Source: Streptomyces sp. CB02400 (GTDB lineage: Bacteria > Actinomycetota > Actinomycetes > Streptomycetales > Streptomycetaceae). From it: DNA of 64,000 nucleotides. Positions within the stretch are counted from its first letter, which is position 1. Every line of letters begins with the position of its first letter. The stretch lies in the NCBI RefSeq assembly GCF_001905725.1, contig NZ_LIWB01000008.1, positions 1-64,000 of the forward strand. The letters are read 5' to 3'. A model generated the notes under the pieces. That model was not told the origin of the DNA and made no database searches. It saw only the letters and a list, made by a program, of their open reading frames with translations. A program made the translations under genes and the position numbers. Shown in pieces: positions 16,320 through 23,644 of this stretch.

Positions 16320-17249
16320 TCAGCCATTGACGCTTGCGGCGGTTTTCAGGACGGCCTCGTTCTTCTTGTGCTCCTCGTCGAGGGCGAGCTGGTTCTCCTC
16401 GATGCGGCGGAGCTGGATCTTCTTCTCGGCGGCGTACCAGATTCCGATCAGGTCGGTCTTCTTCTTGCAGTCGATGTCCGTGGTGGCGAGACTGATCTCC
16501 TCCGGCGAGGGCGCGGGTGATCCGAGCGAGGTGACCAGATCGGGAGCCTTGTAGGGATGGTCCGTCACATATCCCTGCTTCTTCATGCAGGACGACCAGG
16601 CGGCCACGGCCCTGCGGACGGCAGGGTCCTTCTTGGATTCGTCGAGGGAAGCGAACTCCACCTTCCCGGCAAGCGTGTACCGGATTTCTCCGAGCTTCCG
16701 CTGCGTTTCTCCGCGACATCCCCCCTCGGGGACCTTCTCCCCTTGGTAGGACCCGGACTCCAGTTCCGCGCCGGATCCGGCGAAGACGGCTCCCTCTGCC
16801 CCCGGTGCCGGTTCCCACACCGGAGGTTCCACGTTCCCGCCGGGGAGGTGGTAGCCGTATTGCGACGCCTCCTCCGCGTCGGATATGCCGTACCTGCGCA
16901 TCATGTTGGCGTCGTTGAAACTGGGGTCGGGGACAATTCCGGGCGGCGGGGGGTCGAACTCCTTGAAGCCGAACCGCTTCATGCAGCTCTTCCACAGGTT
17001 CTGCTGTGCGCGCTGCCAGGTGATCCGCTCCGGGTAGGAGATCAGATAGCCCTCGATGGGCAGCGCCAGTCCCTTGGCGAGGCCGCTCACGGGCCGTTCG
17101 GGGGGTGGCGAGGCCGCCCCCGGGTATCCGTCGTCCGGGGTGGTGGACGCCGATTCCTGCGCCGAGCACGCTGTCGTGGTGGTCAGCACCACGACAGCGA
17201 ACACGGCGAGCCGGCTGACGCGCGAAATTCCGGAGAAACTCCTGGGCAT
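16320..17249 (-). CDS. Secreted lipoprotein of unknown function
   Basis: A 309-residue lipoprotein. The signal peptide ends in a lipobox with Cys28 (LTTTTAC), followed by a Ser/Thr/Pro-rich tether. The mature part is helical and charged, with two similar Cys motifs (NLWKSCMKRFGF and AAWSSCMKKQGY) that suggest an internal duplication, and ends in a Lys/Glu-rich coil. The start ATG is one base after the stop of the secreted I36-like gene upstream, so the two are co-transcribed. Lipoproteins of this shape occur in Streptomyces next to peptidoglycan-binding adaptor/MacB exporters, as here across the divergent promoter. I know of no defined function. Confidence 0.75.
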   Translation of the reverse strand: MPRSFSGISRVSRLAVFAVVVLTTTTACSAQESASTTPDDGYPGAASPPPERPVSGLAKGLALPIEGYLISYPERITWQRAQQNLWKSCMKRFGFKEFDPPPPGIVPDPSFNDANMMRRYGISDAEEASQYGYHLPGGNVEPPVWEPAPGAEGAVFAGSGAELESGSYQGEKVPEGGCRGETQRKLGEIRYTLAGKVEFASLDESKKDPAVRRAVAAWSSCMKKQGYVTDHPYKAPDLVTSLGSPAPSPEEISLATTDIDCKKKTDLIGIWYAAEKKIQLRRIEENQLALDEEHKKNEAVLKTAASVNG

Positions 17250-17250
17250 G

Positions 17251-17769
17251 TCAGATTCTCTTGTGCGATGCGTTCTCGTTCTTGAGTTCGGCCTTCAGGT
17301 TCGTGGCCGGCCAGTACGATCCGCACCCGGGCGAGAAGGTCTGCGAGGTGCCCTGGTACCCGGAGTTGTAATACACGCGGTTGCTCACGGAGCACTCGTT
17401 GTTGGCGACCGAGGCGGCGTTGTTCTTGAGGGCCTGCCCGCTTCCTTCAGCCCCCGTGCAGCCGGGGTTCGGCAGCTTGTCGATCCCGCCCCGGAAGATG
17501 TAGCGCACGAGCGTGACGCCGTTGGGGGAGTATCCGTAGTGGTCGGAAATGCTCTGATTGGCGATGAAGCACGCACTGTACGAGTAACCCGTCGTCGCGC
17601 CGTGGCTGTTGTAGTAGATCTCGAAACAGTATTTATTGCTGGTGGAGCTGCAAGCGTCGTCTTCGTACGACGTCGCGGCCTGAGCCGGCTGCGCCATGAA
17701 CAAGGAACCGAGGAGGGCCAGCGCCCCTATCGCCGCGCTTTCCCGGTGCCGCCGCCCGAGGGTGAACAT
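17251..17769 (-). CDS. Secreted Cys-rich I36/beta-gamma-crystallin-like protein
   Basis: A 172-residue exported protein with a signal peptide ending AQPAQAA, then a Cys-rich domain. The end of the protein (NNAASVANN ... RVYYNSGYQG ... FSPGCGSYW ... LKNENASHK) fits the peptidase inhibitor I36 (beta-gamma-crystallin-like) pattern, with paired Cys residues likely in disulfides. The start ATG at 17769 follows GGAGGAAT at an ideal distance. It is co-transcribed with the lipoprotein and divergent from the HTH-adaptor-exporter operon, so it may be a substrate or partner of that exporter. Whether it inhibits proteases is not shown by the sequence. Confidence 0.7.
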   Translation of the reverse strand: MFTLGRRHRESAAIGALALLGSLFMAQPAQAATSYEDDACSSTSNKYCFEIYYNSHGATTGYSYSACFIANQSISDHYGYSPNGVTLVRYIFRGGIDKLPNPGCTGAEGSGQALKNNAASVANNECSVSNRVYYNSGYQGTSQTFSPGCGSYWPATNLKAELKNENASHKRI

Positions 17770-17941
17770 CCTATTCCTCCTGTTTTTTGCGGGGATTGAT
17801 CGGGACAGAAGGTAACGTGACGGCTCGGCCGACGGCCAGCGATCACGGGCCGTTGACGTAATTACGACAGGCTGGTTGGCCCGGTTTGGGTTGACTTCAG
17901 GCCGCTTGACCTGGGTGCTTGGCCGGGGTGTCGCACGTATG

Positions 17942-17957
17942 GTGGTCTGGACCTGCC
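17942..17957. promoter_or_regulatory. DasR/chitinase-type operator-like motif
   Basis: GTGGTCTGGACCTGCC contains TGGTCTGGACCT (17943-17954), close to the DasR dre core TGGTCTAGACCA. It lies 27 bp upstream of the HTH gene start in the divergent promoter region of the I36/exporter locus. It is a weaker match than the site at 45692, and binding is not established. Confidence 0.35.
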
Positions 17958-17981
17958 AAGTGTGCCAATAGGGGGGCGCCC

Positions 17982-18254
17982 ATGGATTCCCTATCGCAAG
18001 CGGACGAGTTGGAACGGCGCATACTTCAGTTGCTCTACGAGGGCTATGACGACGCACGCGTGGGCCGCGAGTTGGGCATGGCGCACCGTACGGTGCAACG
18101 GAGGGTGCGGAGCCTGATGGTACGGCTGAACGTCAACGGACGGTTCGCGCTGGGAGCCCGCGCGCAGGAGCTGGGCTGGATCGATGTACACGGTACCGGG
18201 GCCGGCCGGTCCGCGGCCGACGCGTTCGGGAACACGGTGGCGGATGCTGCGTAA
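17982..18254 (+). CDS. Small LuxR/GerE-type HTH regulator
   Basis: A 90-residue protein that is almost entirely a helix-turn-helix: LERRILQLLYEGYDDARVGRELGMAHRTVQRRVRSLM matches the GerE/LuxR DNA-binding fold, with no receiver domain. The ATG at 17982 has AGGGGGG about 6 bp upstream. It overlaps the adaptor gene by 11 bp, so it heads the adaptor-ATPase-permease operon and most likely regulates this locus, including the divergent I36 and lipoprotein genes. Solo GerE domains of this size usually act as dimers; no sensor region is present. Confidence 0.8.
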   Translation: MDSLSQADELERRILQLLYEGYDDARVGRELGMAHRTVQRRVRSLMVRLNVNGRFALGARAQELGWIDVHGTGAGRSAADAFGNTVADAA

Positions 18255-19644
18255 CCGCGTCCGCGCCACCGTGGGGGTCTGCGCGTCGGCCGTGGTGCTG
18301 ACCGTGGTGGGCCTGGCGTCCACGGCCTACGTCAAGTCACCGCAGCAGGTGGCGTCCGAGGCGGGTCCGCCCGCCCCGGACGTGCTGACCGCACCCGTGG
18401 AGCACCGGGTCCTCACGGACACCGTGGTGATCAGGGGCACGGTGGAGGCCGGCCGTACGATCGCCGTCTCCTCGACGGGGCCGTCCGGCAAGGAGTCCGC
18501 CTCTCCGGTCGTGACCAAGGTGATGGTCGGCCAGGGGGACTCCGTCAAACCCGCCGCCTCACTCGTCGAGATATCCGGCCGCCCGCTCTTCGCCCTCAAG
18601 GGGGCGCTTCCCGTCTACCGGGACCTGCGGCCCGGCGCACACGGGGACGATGTCCGGCAGCTGCAGAAGGCTCTGGAGGAAAAGGGTTTCCCCGTCGGAG
18701 GGGACCGGCTCGGCACCTTCGGCGCGGGGACCAAGGAGGCGGTGCGGAAGCTGTACGCCGCCCTCGGCTACGACCCCGTGCCCGCCGATCCGGAGGGTGC
18801 CCAGCGGCTGAAGGAGGCCGAACGCGCGGTCCGTGACATGGAACGCGCCTGGCAGGACGCCGAGTCGGGCACGGACCGTGAACGTGCGGCGGAGGATCTG
18901 GCCGACGCCAGGGAGGAGCTGGCCGACGCGAAGGCCGTGGACGGGCCGATGGTTCCCGCGTCGGAGATCGTCTTCCTGCCCGAGCTGCCCGCCAGGGTCG
19001 ATGCCGTGGAGGCCGCCGTCGGCGCGGCGCCGGGCGGCACACTGCTCTCCGTCTCGGTGGGCGAACTCGTCGTCCGGGGAGCCCTGACGGCAGCCGACAA
19101 GGGACTGGTGCGCAAGGGGCAGAAGGTCGACATCTTCTCCGAACTGACCGGGACCACGGCGACCGGGAAGGTCACCTCCGTGGCCGACCGGCTCAGCACC
19201 CCGGACACGGCCTCGAAGGGTGAGGGTGCCGGCGCGGCGGAGCAACCGGCCGTCGCGGGAACGGGCGCGGCCGGCTACACGGTCGTGGTGACCCCGGACC
19301 GCCCGCTGCCCGGCGACCTCGTCCACCAGGGTGTACGGCTCACCATCAAGGCGGCGGCGTCCGAGGGGAAGGTGCTCGTCGTCCCGGTCGGGGCGGTGTC
19401 CGCCGGAGCGGATGTGCGGACCACGGTCACGGTGCTGCGTGACGCCGGGCGCAGGGAACGCGTCGATGTGCGTCCCGGCATCTCGGGCGACGGGTACGTC
19501 GCCGTCGCACCGCTCACCGACGGTGCCCTCGACCCCGGCGACCGGGTCGTCGTGGGCGTCGCGCCGGCGGGATCCACCGACGGGGCGGGGAGCGGTTCCT
19601 CCGACGCCTCGGTCCAGCTCGGGAACGGGGAACCCACCAGGTGA
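18244..19644 (+). CDS. Membrane-fusion (HlyD-like) adaptor with peptidoglycan-binding domain
   Basis: A 466-residue exporter accessory protein: an N-terminal membrane anchor (about 8-30), a beta-barrel/lipoyl part, then a PG_binding_1 domain (about 132-185, DLRPGAHGDDVRQLQKALEE ... FGAGTKEAVRKLY). A coiled coil rich in Glu/Arg/Asp (about 195-245) follows, then barrel domains. In Gram-positives such proteins couple MacB-type ABC exporters to the cell wall, classically next to lactococcin-972-like peptides. The start ATG at 18244 overlaps the regulator gene, and the stop overlaps the ATPase start as GTGA. It probably guides an exported peptide through peptidoglycan. Confidence 0.83.
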   Translation: MLRNRVRATVGVCASAVVLTVVGLASTAYVKSPQQVASEAGPPAPDVLTAPVEHRVLTDTVVIRGTVEAGRTIAVSSTGPSGKESASPVVTKVMVGQGDSVKPAASLVEISGRPLFALKGALPVYRDLRPGAHGDDVRQLQKALEEKGFPVGGDRLGTFGAGTKEAVRKLYAALGYDPVPADPEGAQRLKEAERAVRDMERAWQDAESGTDRERAAEDLADAREELADAKAVDGPMVPASEIVFLPELPARVDAVEAAVGAAPGGTLLSVSVGELVVRGALTAADKGLVRKGQKVDIFSELTGTTATGKVTSVADRLSTPDTASKGEGAGAAEQPAVAGTGAAGYTVVVTPDRPLPGDLVHQGVRLTIKAAASEGKVLVVPVGAVSAGADVRTTVTVLRDAGRRERVDVRPGISGDGYVAVAPLTDGALDPGDRVVVGVAPAGSTDGAGSGSSDASVQLGNGEPTR

Positions 19645-20426
19645 CACCGAACACCGCACCCTCCTGTGCGGCCGACGGGCCCGCCGAGGCGGGCGGAAGC
19701 CGTCCCGCGACCGTGGTCGAGTTCGACGGCGTGGGTCTGACCTACCCCGGGCCCCCTCCGGTCGCCGCGCTCCGCCCCTGCTCGCTGACCGTACGCGAGG
19801 GGGAGTACGTCGCGGTCGTCGGCCCCTCCGGCTCGGGCAAGTCGACCTTCCTCAACATCGTGGGTCTCCTGGACCGGCCGACCGAGGGCACCTACGTCCT
19901 CGACGGCGCCGACACCACGGCCCTCCCGGAAGCGGAGCTGACCGCGCTGCGGGGCAGCCTGATCGGTTTCGTCTTCCAGGCGTTCCATCTGATCCCCCAC
20001 CGCACCGCCCTGGAGAACGTCGCTCTCGCCATGCTGTACTCCGCGGTTCCCGCACGGGAGCGCGTCCAGCGGGCCCGGACCGCGCTCGAGCAGGTGGGGC
20101 TGGCCCACCGCGCCGACTCGCTGCCCAGCCGTATGTCCGGCGGGGAGCGCCAGAGGGCGGCCATCGCCCGGGCGATCGTCGGCCGGCCGAGGCTGCTCCT
20201 GTGCGACGAGCTCACCGGCAACCTCGATTCCGCGACCGCGGCGTCCGTCCTGGACCTGCTGGACGACCTGCACGCGAGCGGTATGACCCTGGTCGTCATC
20301 ACGCATGACCCGGTGGTGGCGGCGAGGGCGGCGCGGACGATCACCATCCGGGACGGGGTGCTGTCCGAGGCCGTGACGGCGGGCACGCCGACGGAAGCAC
20401 GGCGGCTGCCCGAGGTCCTCGGATGA
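19641..20426 (+). CDS. MacB/LolD-type ABC transporter ATPase
   Basis: A 261-residue nucleotide-binding subunit of the MacB/LolD/FtsE branch: Walker A GPSGSGKST, Q-loop VFQAFHLIPHRTALENV, signature MSGGERQRAAIARA and Walker B LLLCDELTGNLDSAT. The usual DEPTGNLD is DELTGNLD here, a Pro-to-Leu change next to the intact catalytic Glu, so activity is expected. It starts with GTG overlapping the adaptor stop and ends overlapping the permease start. With the adaptor and permease it forms a tripartite exporter. Confidence 0.93.
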   Translation: MTPNTAPSCAADGPAEAGGSRPATVVEFDGVGLTYPGPPPVAALRPCSLTVREGEYVAVVGPSGSGKSTFLNIVGLLDRPTEGTYVLDGADTTALPEAELTALRGSLIGFVFQAFHLIPHRTALENVALAMLYSAVPARERVQRARTALEQVGLAHRADSLPSRMSGGERQRAAIARAIVGRPRLLLCDELTGNLDSATAASVLDLLDDLHASGMTLVVITHDPVVAARAARTITIRDGVLSEAVTAGTPTEARRLPEVLG

Positions 20427-21688
20427 GGGGCATGAGGGGCAGGGCGGGACGGGGCGGACGGCGCAGCCGGCTCCGCGCGGGGGACCTGGTCCGCGAAGCG
20501 CTCGCGGGACTGCTGCAGCGTCCGGGGCGCTCGGCCCTCACCGCTCTCGGAACGGTGCTGGGGGTCGGCACGTTCGTGGCGATCCTCGGCCTGACGGCCA
20601 CGGCCTCCTCGCAGATCGACGCGCGCTTCAACGCTCTGTCGGCGACCGAGGTGACGGTCGAGGACACCGGAGGCGACGACGCGGACCACATCACGAACTC
20701 GTTCCCCGCCGATGCGCCGGCCCGCGTCGGCCGGTTGCACGGGGTCGAGCACGCCGGGGTCTACTGGATCGCCTCGCCGGAGGCCGCGAGCGGATCGCCC
20801 GGAGCCGGTACCGTCACCTCCTCCCCCGTCGGCGATCTGGCGGCGGGCGAGGACGTACAGGTGGTCGCCGCCACTCCGGGGGTGTTGCAGGCGGCAGGCC
20901 CCGGACTGGCGCAGGGACGGATCTACGACGCCTACCACCAGCGGAACGCCGCGGACGTCGCGGTGATCGGGGCGGGACTCGCCGAACGGCTGGGCATCCT
21001 CACCTTGGAGACACGCCCGGCCGTCTTCATCGGGGGCCGGCCGTTCACCGTCATAGGGATCGTGGACGACGTGGACCGCAAGGAGGAACTCCTGCTCTCC
21101 GTCACCGTCCCCAGCAGTACGGCCATGGCCCACTGGGGCGGCCCCGTGAGGGGGGAGAGGGCGAGGATGCTCATCTCCACACGGCTGGGAGCCGCCACAC
21201 AGGTCGCCCGGAACGCCGCGACCGCCCTCGACCCCGCCCATCCCGAACGCTTCAAGGTGATACCGCCCCCTGATCCCCAGATGCTGCGAGGCGGTGTCAG
21301 TGGTGACCTCGACCAGCTGTTCCTGCTGCTCGCGGGCATCTGCCTGGTGATCGGCACCGTCGGCATCGCCAACACCACCCTCGTGGCGGTGCTGGAACGA
21401 ACGGGCGAGATAGGACTGAGGCGGGCCCTGGGGGCGCGCGCCCGCCACATCACCGCCCAGTTCCTGACCGAGTCGGCGGCGTTGGGGCTGCTCGGCGGGC
21501 TGGTCGGAACGAGCATCGGCACCCTGGTGGTCGTGGGCGTGGCCGTCCTGCGGGACTGGACTGCCGTCATCCACCCCCTGACCGTCGTCGCCGCCCCCGT
21601 CATCGGCCTGGCCACGGGACTGCTGGCAGGCATCCACCCCGCTTGGAAGGCGTCCCGCATCCCTCCGGTGGAGGCGCTGCGCCGCTGA
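20423..21688 (+). CDS. MacB-like ABC transporter permease
   Basis: A 421-residue permease with the FtsX/MacB layout: one N-terminal helix after a basic tail (about 35-62), a MacB periplasmic core domain (about 65-285), then three C-terminal helices (LLLAGICLVIGTVGIANT, then the FtsX motif region GEIGLRRALGARARHI, then two more helices). These mechanotransmission exporters move peptides or act on envelope molecules outside the membrane. The ATG at 20423 overlaps the ATPase stop. The substrate may be one of the locus's small Cys-rich proteins, but these carry Sec signals, so the exporter might instead handle another ligand. Confidence 0.9.
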   Translation: MRGMRGRAGRGGRRSRLRAGDLVREALAGLLQRPGRSALTALGTVLGVGTFVAILGLTATASSQIDARFNALSATEVTVEDTGGDDADHITNSFPADAPARVGRLHGVEHAGVYWIASPEAASGSPGAGTVTSSPVGDLAAGEDVQVVAATPGVLQAAGPGLAQGRIYDAYHQRNAADVAVIGAGLAERLGILTLETRPAVFIGGRPFTVIGIVDDVDRKEELLLSVTVPSSTAMAHWGGPVRGERARMLISTRLGAATQVARNAATALDPAHPERFKVIPPPDPQMLRGGVSGDLDQLFLLLAGICLVIGTVGIANTTLVAVLERTGEIGLRRALGARARHITAQFLTESAALGLLGGLVGTSIGTLVVVGVAVLRDWTAVIHPLTVVAAPVIGLATGLLAGIHPAWKASRIPPVEALRR

Positions 21689-21720
21689 CGGAGCGGCAGG
21701 GAGCACGGCGGTCCGTCCAC

Positions 21721-21736
21721 CCTCGTACCTACGAGG
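21721..21736. promoter_or_regulatory. Inverted repeat before the M23 peptidase gene
   Basis: CCTCGTA-CC-TACGAGG has perfect 7-bp arms with a 2-bp spacer, in the 132-bp gap between the permease and the M23 peptidase gene. It is too short for a strong terminator and has operator-like geometry. The binding protein is unknown; the locus's HTH protein is one candidate. Confidence 0.35.
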
Positions 21737-21820
21737 TGTCCGGGCCGCCTCTCGTCCCCCAGCATGTGTGCCGGCGGCTGTCCGGGGAGGCGGCGCCGAG
21801 GCGGACGACAGGGGACGAGC

Positions 21821-22735
21821 ATGCTGTATTCGCACAAGCGGAAGAGCCTCGGCCGACCGGGCCGGCTGCGAGCCGTCCTGCTCGCCGGGGTCGCGGTTCT
21901 CGGGCTCGCGAGCGGAACCGTGTCCGCCACGGCCGACGAGGACCCGGCCGGGGCCACGGACACGGCGGTCGCGGCCGCCGGACCGTCGTTCCAGATGCCG
22001 TTCCCGTGCGGCACGCAGTGGCAGCTCAACACCTACGGGTCCGACCACGACCCGGCTCTGGACATCGTGGTGCGGAACAACACCGGCTCGGACGGCAAAC
22101 CGGTCCTCGCCTCCGCCGCCGGCACCGTGTCCGCCACCTACTGGGACAACGGGTCCGGCAACACCATCCAGATCAGTCACGGCGACGGCTGGTTCACGGC
22201 GTACTACCACCTCAAGGACGCGCCCACCACCTACGTCCGCGAGGGACAGACGGTCCGGCCGTCCACACAGATCGGGCGCATCGGTACGACGGGCGCCTCC
22301 GGTTGGGCACACCTGCACTACGAGCAGCGTTATCTGGCGTCGGGTGGCTTCACCGACGAACGACACCGCGTGCCCGTGCACTTCGACGGTGTCCAGTACA
22401 CGGGCACCAACGAGGAGTGGCCGAGCGTGACCAGCCGGAACTGCTCGGGCACACCGTCCTGGCAGAACTGCCCGGCGGGATACGTCTGCTTCTACTCGGG
22501 CGCCGACGGCACCGGCTCGGTCTGCAGGTCCGCCGCCGACGAGCCGAACAGCACCTGCGGCTTCCGCAGGTCGTTCTACAACAACGGAAACCCGCAGCCC
22601 GGCTACGACCACGTACAGGTGTACTTCAAGGAGGGCGGAAGCAAGTGCCTCCACCACGGCTGGGACGAGGGACGCGGGAACCTGCCCGACGGCGGCAGGA
22701 CGATCGACCGCTTCCACTGGCGCGGCGAGTGCTGA
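21821..22735 (+). CDS. Secreted M23 (LytM) peptidase with C-terminal I36-like domain
   Basis: A 304-residue exported protein. The signal peptide (LRAVLLAGVAVLGLASG, cleavage near VSATA) is followed by an M23/LytM metallopeptidase fold (about 50-180) with HDPALDIV and the HxH motif in WAHLHYEQR, which bind zinc in peptidoglycan endopeptidases. The first motif has one more residue than the usual HxGxD, so activity is likely but not certain. The last 100 residues form an I36-like Cys-rich domain (NCPAGYVCFYSGADGTGSVC ... SFYNNGNPQPGYDHVQVYF). The ATG at 21821 follows AGGGGACGAG. It probably cuts or binds the cell wall. Confidence 0.83.
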   Translation: MLYSHKRKSLGRPGRLRAVLLAGVAVLGLASGTVSATADEDPAGATDTAVAAAGPSFQMPFPCGTQWQLNTYGSDHDPALDIVVRNNTGSDGKPVLASAAGTVSATYWDNGSGNTIQISHGDGWFTAYYHLKDAPTTYVREGQTVRPSTQIGRIGTTGASGWAHLHYEQRYLASGGFTDERHRVPVHFDGVQYTGTNEEWPSVTSRNCSGTPSWQNCPAGYVCFYSGADGTGSVCRSAADEPNSTCGFRRSFYNNGNPQPGYDHVQVYFKEGGSKCLHHGWDEGRGNLPDGGRTIDRFHWRGEC

Positions 22736-22754
22736 GGACCTGACGCGGCCGTCC

Positions 22755-22790
22755 GGTGCGGTGCCACGCGGTCCGGCGTGGCGCCGCACC
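22755..22790. terminator. Hairpin terminator after the M23 peptidase gene
   Basis: Arms GGTGCGGTGCCACGC (22755-22769) and GCGTGGCGCCGCACC (22776-22790) pair over 15 bp with one G-T pair and a 6-base loop. It separates the peptidase transcript from the FHA-like/kinase pair. A -10-like TATCCT at 22827-22832 lies downstream of it and may start that second transcript. Confidence 0.65.
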
Positions 22791-22864
22791 CGGCCGCGCG
22801 TCATGCGGACGTTTATCCACGTTTCCTATCCTCACGGCGGGACCTTGGGGGAAGGGAACAGCCG

Positions 22865-23644
22865 ATGCACACCATCATCGTGGTGCCGGGGCCCGGGATG
22901 GCCCCGTGCGAGAAACTCCGGCTCGCGCCCGGGGAGAGCCTTCGTTTCGGCCGGGCGGTGTCCGCCGCCACCCCGCACCTGCTGACCATCGCGCACGAGG
23001 GCGTCTCGCGTACCGCGGGCGAGGTCACCGCGACCGGCACGTACTGGTCACTCAGCAACTTCAGCCGCACGGCGACGTATGCCGTCGACAACCCGGAGGG
23101 CGCGGGGGAACACATCAAGGTCGCGCCGGGGCGGCTGGGCGCGCCCGTGCCGTTCGAGTTCTCCCGGGTGGTGCTGCCCGCGGGCAGCGAGCTGCTCAGC
23201 TTCGACGTATGGGCGCCACGGCACGACTACGTCGATCCGGCGGACGTGCCGAGCCGGCCGGAGCCCGCGGGGTACGACGGCGACGGCGGGGACTCGACCG
23301 CGCTCGCCTTCCCGCTCGACCGGACCAAGCGGTACTTCCAGGTCCTGTCCGCGCTGTGCGAGCCCCGCCTGCGCGGCACACCGCACGCGCCGCTGCCCAC
23401 CGTCGAGCAGGTCGTGGAACGGCTGCGCCCGCAGTGGCCGACGGCGAACCGGGCCGCCGTGCAGTGGAACATCGACTACCTGGCGGTGAAGCTGCGGCTC
23501 AAGCCCGGCCCCGACTCCTGTGAGCCGGGACCGAGACTCAACGGCAAGAAGGAGACGATCGTCTCCCTCGCCCTGCGCTTCGACCTCGTACGCGAGGACG
23601 ACCTGGCGGCACTCACCGCCCCGGCGATCGACGCGATCCGGTGA
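22865..23644 (+). CDS. FHA-like protein with C-terminal helical (wHTH-like) region
   Basis: A 259-residue cytoplasmic protein. Residues about 15-115 follow the forkhead-associated pattern (APGESLRFGRA, EGVSRTAGEV, WSLSNFSR), with the conserved GR, SR and N-x-S positions that read phosphothreonine. The C-terminal part (about 175-259, VEQVVERLRPQWPTANRAAV ... FDLVREDDLAAL) looks like a helix-turn-helix. Its GTGA overlap with the kinase gene makes the pair one coupled unit, so it is the likely phospho-dependent partner or target of that kinase. The DNA-binding role is inferred; similar FHA/HTH proteins pair with Streptomyces kinases. Confidence 0.7.
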   Translation: MHTIIVVPGPGMAPCEKLRLAPGESLRFGRAVSAATPHLLTIAHEGVSRTAGEVTATGTYWSLSNFSRTATYAVDNPEGAGEHIKVAPGRLGAPVPFEFSRVVLPAGSELLSFDVWAPRHDYVDPADVPSRPEPAGYDGDGGDSTALAFPLDRTKRYFQVLSALCEPRLRGTPHAPLPTVEQVVERLRPQWPTANRAAVQWNIDYLAVKLRLKPGPDSCEPGPRLNGKKETIVSLALRFDLVREDDLAALTAPAIDAIR

